Shown here one piece after another: positions 5,688 to 9,133 of a stretch of 9,133 nucleotides of DNA; the first letter of the stretch is position 1, and each line of letters starts with the position of its first letter. Both the position numbers and the translations under genes were made by a program. The DNA comes from a bacterium. Its GTDB lineage: Bacteria > Hydrogenedentota > Hydrogenedentia > Hydrogenedentiales > SLHB01. The stretch lies in contig JAAEQP010000184.1 in assembly GCA_024231375.1 (NCBI GenBank), positions 1 to 9,133 of the forward strand, in the 5' to 3' direction. Below the pieces are notes generated by a model. That model did no database searches and was not told the origin of the DNA. It was given only the letters and a program-made list of their open reading frames with translations.

Positions 5688-6785
5688 TCACCAGAGTCGG
5701 GCCAGATCCACCTCGCGATAGACTCCAGTTGGCGCCGGGACCTCCCCGTGGGCGATAAGGACCCGGTTCTCGGCGGGCAGGAAGAGGACGCTGTGCACCG
5801 TGTGGCGATTGCAGAGGCAGTTGTAGCCCACGCCCCGGTGAACGGCGTGGGCCATGTCATACCGGTCCCTGAGGAACCCGAGCGCCGTGTCCACATCGAT
5901 GGCGCCGCGGTAGGTGCCGGCGAGGTGCATGGCGCGGGCGTGGCGGAACGCCCCTGCGGGGTAGCACAGCCGGTTCGCGGCCGTCTTCTTGCAGAAACAG
6001 ACGTCGTCCACCACCAGCACGCCTTTCCGCGCCGGACGGCGTTCGCACAGGCTGTGGGTGAACTCAATGCCGAGCGCGTCACCCGTCTTCCCGTCACACA
6101 CAGCCAGGTTGAACCCGCACGTGCGCCTCGATCCGCGCAGACGTTCGAAGAAGGCCTCGGCCGAATGCGAGCGCTCAAGCGCGTCACGAATCAGGAAGGG
6201 GATGGGCATGCCGTCCAGGGCGCTGTCCTTGGCGGGGCATCCCACTTCAGCCGCGGAAAGTTGTGCCGCGTTGCAGCCGGTCAGCATGCCGGCGAACCCG
6301 ACCCACGTAACACCGAGCGTCGGCAACGCATCCGATTGGGCCGGGCGGCGGACGACCGTGATCGCCATGCCAGGGATGACGCCTCCATGAGGGAAATCGA
6401 GATTCCGACCGTGTATCACCATGCCGTCGCGCGTGGCGGGCGGACTCACGACGAAGTTGCAGCACTGGAGAATGCCCTGCGTGTGGCACCCGTCCACGTC
6501 CACCAGGCAGTTCAACGCGAGGATGTCGTCGTAGGGAACGCCCGAATGCGCCGCTATGGCCTTCATCTCTTGGATGTAGGGGTGTGGAATGAAGGGCTCA
6601 CAACGCTTGGCCTCCCTGCTCAGGAGTTCGAAGGATACGTCGAAGATGGTGTCGCTCTGCTTGAGGAAGTGCTCAATCCCGTGCTGGATGCGGTCCCGCA
6701 TGAGCGTACCGTGTTCGGCACCCATCTCCTCGGGCGACCCACGGAGTTCCAGGACCTCAAGTCCATTCAGCTTGTTGAGCGGCAA
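5688..6785 (-). CDS. C45-family / acyl-CoA:6-aminopenicillanate acyltransferase-like Ntn hydrolase
   Basis: A 365-residue protein of the C45 peptidase/acyltransferase family, whose members cleave themselves to expose an N-terminal Cys and then hydrolyse or transfer acyl-amide groups. The family hallmarks are present: an N-terminal GSPEEMGAEHG (about 16-26), SGVPYDDILALN (81-92), the cleavage region LQCCNFVV with the likely nucleophile Cys108 (or Cys109), HGRNLDF (125-131), and a Gly-rich strand GVTWVGFAGMLTGCN that builds the Ntn core. The length matches bacterial homologues. No signal peptide or membrane segment is visible, so it is probably cytoplasmic unless exported otherwise. It starts with TTG after a GGAGG site and overlaps the GT30-like gene by 19 nt, implying coupled translation and perhaps a shared substrate such as an acylated envelope molecule; that link is inference. 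The true acyl donor or amide substrate cannot be read from the sequence. It is unusually rich in Cys (about a dozen). Family call strong, specificity unknown. Confidence 0.87.
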   Translation of the reverse strand: MPLNKLNGLEVLELRGSPEEMGAEHGTLMRDRIQHGIEHFLKQSDTIFDVSFELLSREAKRCEPFIPHPYIQEMKAIAAHSGVPYDDILALNCLVDVDGCHTQGILQCCNFVVSPPATRDGMVIHGRNLDFPHGGVIPGMAITVVRRPAQSDALPTLGVTWVGFAGMLTGCNAAQLSAAEVGCPAKDSALDGMPIPFLIRDALERSHSAEAFFERLRGSRRTCGFNLAVCDGKTGDALGIEFTHSLCERRPARKGVLVVDDVCFCKKTAANRLCYPAGAFRHARAMHLAGTYRGAIDVDTALGFLRDRYDMAHAVHRGVGYNCLCNRHTVHSVLFLPAENRVLIAHGEVPAPTGVYREVDLARLW

Positions 6786-8125
6786 CGCGCGTCCTCCGCT
6801 TCAGGGGAATGGGACCCCAAGTATTCCAACACGAGTTCGACATCCTGCCCGGCAGCTCCCCGCGAAACGTCCGCAATCTCGCCGACAATATCTTGAACGC
6901 GCGCCCGGGGCGGAGGCGCGTTCAGCATCCGCCTCAGAGCTTCTGGGAGGTCCGGATAGTCCGCAACCCGAACCGCGGCTCCGCCTTCCTCCAGTTTACG
7001 AGCGCTTCCAGGCAGAACCAAGCCCGATCCATACAGCACGGGCGCGCCCTGCACCAAGGCCTCCCACAGATTCGCGCCAACCGATGCCACGGGAGGGAAG
7101 GAGTCTCCGACCACCACCGCAGTCGCGGCGGCGTACAGATGGGACAGCTCGCCCCTCGTGTCGAGCAGCACCAAGTCCCTGCCTTCACACCGGTCTCCAT
7201 CGTGCGATCGACGGGCCACCTGGTAGCCACGCGTTCTGAACCATCGATCGGCGCGGCGGGACACATCCTCTTCGACGGGGGCCACAACGAATCGTATCGA
7301 CCGGCGCCGGATCGCCTTTTCGAGACACGACACGACCGCCTTGATCTCGTCCAGGCGGGGCGAGGCGAGGACGACCAGTGGGGCGGAGTCCGAGCGACCG
7401 AGGGTGGTTCTGTAGTGGCTTGCGCGGGACGCATCGGCTTCGGGCAGGGTCTCGAACCGGTAGTCGCGTCCCACGAACACGCGGGCGGGGTCGACACCTG
7501 ACCGCTGGAGCCTGTCACCGTAGAGGGGTGCCCGGACCGAGAAGACATCGACCATCGCCAGCACCCGTTCGTAGTAGGGCCGCACCCATCCGGGGAACTC
7601 CTGCTGCGTGTCCCAGTCCAGCATGTCCACGCGCAGCAAGAAGGTCGGTATGCCCGCGACGTTCAGCTCGCGGATCAGGTTCGGCCAGATTTCCCCTTGC
7701 ATGCCAACAAACGCCAGGGGTCTGAGCTTCCGAATTAGCCTTCGCATTGGGAACGGAAGGTCGAACGGTATCCATGCGATCTCGATGCCTAACCCCGCCC
7801 ACGCCTGACTGGCTCGGTCCCACGCCGCCTTGGTCGTGCAGGTCGCGAAGACGGGGGTATCGGGAGAGACACGAGCGAGATCGCATACGAATGCCTCGGC
7901 TGCCGACGCGTCGCCCGGCCCAGAGATGTGAAGCCATAGTGGAGCCGCGGCCGGCGAGGGAGCTCGCCGGGGCGAAGGCAGGGCGCGGCGCCTCCAGACG
8001 CCGAGGGCGCCGGGGCCCAGGAGACCGGAATCCCTCGCGGTCGCTGCGTAGTAGATGGCAACGAAGATCGAATCGATGAGGGTCCGGATGTGCCAATCGA
8101 TGATCTGCCTGAGATTCCCCATCAT
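6767..8125 (-). CDS. Divergent 3-deoxy-D-manno-octulosonic acid (Kdo) transferase-like protein, GT30-type
   Basis: Canonical WaaA/KdtA (GT30) transfers Kdo from CMP-Kdo to lipid A precursors at the inner membrane. This 452-residue protein has the WaaA architecture: a hydrophobic N-terminal segment (about residues 16-30), WLH (64-66) where the family has the Kdo acceptor-side motif, then PFDLP, GEIWPN (about 144-149, matching ETELWPN), GRDYRFE (matching GSLKFD), DTRGEL..LY (322-331) and GANLWEA (350-356). Key departures: the family SVGE motif reads GPGD, so the proposed catalytic Glu is Asp72; NARLS becomes RVDML; GGHN becomes VGAN, losing the His. It may therefore use another sugar or acceptor, or be inactive. 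The start is uncertain: ATG 8125 (or the adjacent 8122) puts the hydrophobic segment near the N-terminus as in WaaA, while an upstream in-frame GTG at 8188 would add 21 hydrophilic residues and lacks a ribosome-binding site. The 3' end overlaps the C45 gene by 19 nt. Homology is clear, Kdo-transferase activity is not. Confidence 0.8.
   Translation of the reverse strand: MMGNLRQIIDWHIRTLIDSIFVAIYYAATARDSGLLGPGALGVWRRRALPSPRRAPSPAAAPLWLHISGPGDASAAEAFVCDLARVSPDTPVFATCTTKAAWDRASQAWAGLGIEIAWIPFDLPFPMRRLIRKLRPLAFVGMQGEIWPNLIRELNVAGIPTFLLRVDMLDWDTQQEFPGWVRPYYERVLAMVDVFSVRAPLYGDRLQRSGVDPARVFVGRDYRFETLPEADASRASHYRTTLGRSDSAPLVVLASPRLDEIKAVVSCLEKAIRRRSIRFVVAPVEEDVSRRADRWFRTRGYQVARRSHDGDRCEGRDLVLLDTRGELSHLYAAATAVVVGDSFPPVASVGANLWEALVQGAPVLYGSGLVLPGSARKLEEGGAAVRVADYPDLPEALRRMLNAPPPRARVQDIVGEIADVSRGAAGQDVELVLEYLGSHSPEAEDARCRSTS
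6792..6797 (-). promoter_or_regulatory. Shine-Dalgarno GGAGGA deciding a TTG start
   Basis: GGAGG lies 7 nt upstream of the TTG at 6785-6783, inside the 3' end of the GT30-like gene. No ATG or GTG occurs nearby in this frame; the next in-frame Met is residue 21, inside the conserved GxxhGxxh region of the C45 family. The site therefore supports TTG initiation of the C45 gene, probably coupled to termination of the gene before it. Confidence 0.6.
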
Positions 8126-8506
8126 TTCCCCATCGATATCCCCGCAAGCGGCCTCAACGCGCTCCTGCCCTCCCGAGCGGGAGCCCACGTTAGCATACGG
8201 GCGCCTGGATCGCTAGCTCATCGAGCAACGATGACAGGGCCTACGCGTCCAATTGTGCCGGAATCGAAAATTCCATGATTCTGGTTCTCGGCGTTCCTTG
8301 TGGGTTCGTCTGCGGGGACGCGCCATCAACCGGCACACGGACTTGGTGAACATCGGCCATCCGTCAACGGACACGCCATACAAGGGCTACACCGGATACC
8401 GCACCGAGACCCTTCCGGGGCGGTTCGGCCTGCCGTGGGGTCCGTGGCGTACACGACATGGGAACATGTGCCCCTGCTGCGAGAATACCATAGCACTCGT
8501 ACAGGC
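8126..8506. other. Intergenic gap between the DUF1573-like gene and the GT30-like gene
   Basis: About 380 nt (318 nt if the GTG at 8188 is the true start of the next gene) with no minus-strand gene that I can support. It holds a short inverted repeat at 8258-8265 / 8277-8284 (CCGGAATC against GATTCTGG, one G-U or A-C pair, 11-nt loop) and a smaller one at 8170-8174 / 8179-8183 (CTCCC/GGGAG). Neither is followed by a T-run, so they are not classic terminators. No convincing -35/-10 pair was seen, although a promoter for the downstream pair is expected here. A plus-strand open frame at 8253-8510 (85 codons) crosses the gap without a ribosome-binding site; see findings. Confidence 0.6.
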
Positions 8507-9133
8507 TTAGTTGGGCAGAGTCTCCATGATGACCGGTATACGGGTGCGCGCGCCATCGTTCGATGTGAGGGTGACGTACTCAGTCCGCTTACCAACTTGC
8601 TGGCCCGCCGTACACTTGAGGCGCACCACGGCCGTACCGCCTTCGTGAGACGTCTCAACGGACAATTCAGGCGAGGAAACAGCGATGTCGGCCAGGCCCG
8701 GCGGGCCTTCTCCCGTCGAACCGACACGCACCTCCCGCAATCGAGTGCTACCTGGGCGCATCCGGCCGAAGTAGACCTGCCTTGGGTTTGGCGTGAGGTC
8801 GCCAGCTACGAGCGCTGCGACCGGGATCTTCAACCCCTGAGTGTGTAGCGTCGTGAAGACGTCGACCGCGCCGGCAAGCGGCTCGGACACCTCCCCCGAG
8901 TCAAAAGTCGCAGCCAACGTGATGCACCGTTGGGCTTCCGATGAAGCGGGACGATTCTCGATGTGAAGACCAGGCACCTCGTGATGGACGTGAAGGAATT
9001 CGAGTGGGACATCGCCAAACTCCTGAACGATGGTGAATGTCCGCGTACACGACTCACCGGGAGAAAGGACCCCGAAGTCAAGCGCTTCGCGCGCCTCCGG
9101 GATCAGGCGAACCGGCTCCACCCATTCGACCTT
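8507..9133 (-). CDS. DUF1573/ASH-like domain protein, 5'-truncated by the window edge
   Basis: The reading frame is open to the right edge: four more codons (Lys-Val-Glu-Trp) precede the first possible GTG at 9121, so I read it as the C-terminal 208 residues of a longer protein rather than a gene starting at 9121. The fragment opens with the pattern typical of DUF1573, a DFG (in ALDFGVLSPGE) followed by TRTFTI and a hydrophobic beta-strand alternation, and about 100 residues later repeats it with GDLTPNP, VYFGRMRPGS and a closing strand ending SNDGARTRIPV. This is two immunoglobulin-like beta-sandwich modules of the kind found in exported proteins of Planctomycetes-like bacteria. Any signal peptide would lie outside the window. 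Its molecular role is unknown; the family is annotated only by fold. It ends with TAA at 8507-8509, followed by a gap of more than 300 nt before the next gene, so it may be a separate transcription unit. Family assignment is fairly sure, function is not. Confidence 0.8.
   Translation of the reverse strand, partial: KVEWVEPVRLIPEAREALDFGVLSPGESCTRTFTIVQEFGDVPLEFLHVHHEVPGLHIENRPASSEAQRCITLAATFDSGEVSEPLAGAVDVFTTLHTQGLKIPVAALVAGDLTPNPRQVYFGRMRPGSTRLREVRVGSTGEGPPGLADIAVSSPELSVETSHEGGTAVVRLKCTAGQQVGKRTEYVTLTSNDGARTRIPVIMETLPN

Noticed and set aside
5673..6896. A 407-codon plus-strand frame opposite the C45 gene
   Set aside because: The minus strand encodes all C45 motifs in the correct order; the plus frame shows none and spans the junction of two real genes.

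Overview
The window is a GC-rich bacterial segment in which all seven recognisable protein genes lie on the minus strand, so they read from the right edge to the left. The gene content points to a diderm (Gram-negative-type) bacterium: a Kdo-transferase-like GT30 protein, a periplasmic-type solute-binding protein and several Sec-type signal peptides. The DUF1573-like protein and the C45 acyltransferase-like protein would fit a Planctomycetes/Verrucomicrobia/Hydrogenedentota-like lineage, but that is an inference; I cannot name a taxon. Three of the seven genes appear to use TTG or GTG starts, and the two TTG starts sit behind strong Shine-Dalgarno sequences.

Layout in transcription order (right to left). 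(1) 9133-8507: 3' part of a DUF1573/ASH-like protein, cut by the window edge. (2) 8125-6767: a divergent Kdo-transferase-like glycosyltransferase whose usual catalytic Glu and GGHN motif are altered. (3) 6785-5688: a C45/acyl-CoA:6-APA acyltransferase-like Ntn hydrolase overlapping gene 2 by 19 nt. (4) 5515-4304: a secreted, cysteine-rich protein with a complete metzincin zinc motif. (5) 4231-2465: a large secreted helical protein of unknown function, 72 nt after gene 4. (6) 2142-916: an exported solute-binding-like protein. (7) 913-608: a PqqD-family protein. (8) 611-237: a small soluble S24/S26-type peptidase-like protein. Counting the partial gene there are eight coding regions: seven complete and one partial.

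The most interesting block is 2142-237. The solute-binding protein, PqqD-family protein (the fold of RiPP recognition elements) and S26-like Ser/His peptidase are fused head to tail with 4-nt or near-zero junctions, so they look translationally coupled. A peptide-binding chaperone next to a protease resembles peptide-modification loci, but no modifying enzyme or transporter permease is inside the window; they may lie beyond the left edge. The 236 nt after the peptidase contain only two weak small ORFs and a short tandem repeat.

A second coupled pair is the GT30-like protein and the C45 enzyme, suggesting glycosyl and acyl (or amide) chemistry on a common envelope substrate. Genes 4 and 5 probably form a small unit of exported proteins. 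Two gaps exceed 300 nt: 2143-2464, with GC-rich hairpins, and 8126-8506, with no convincing gene. No tRNA, rRNA, insertion sequence, CRISPR array or phage gene was seen.
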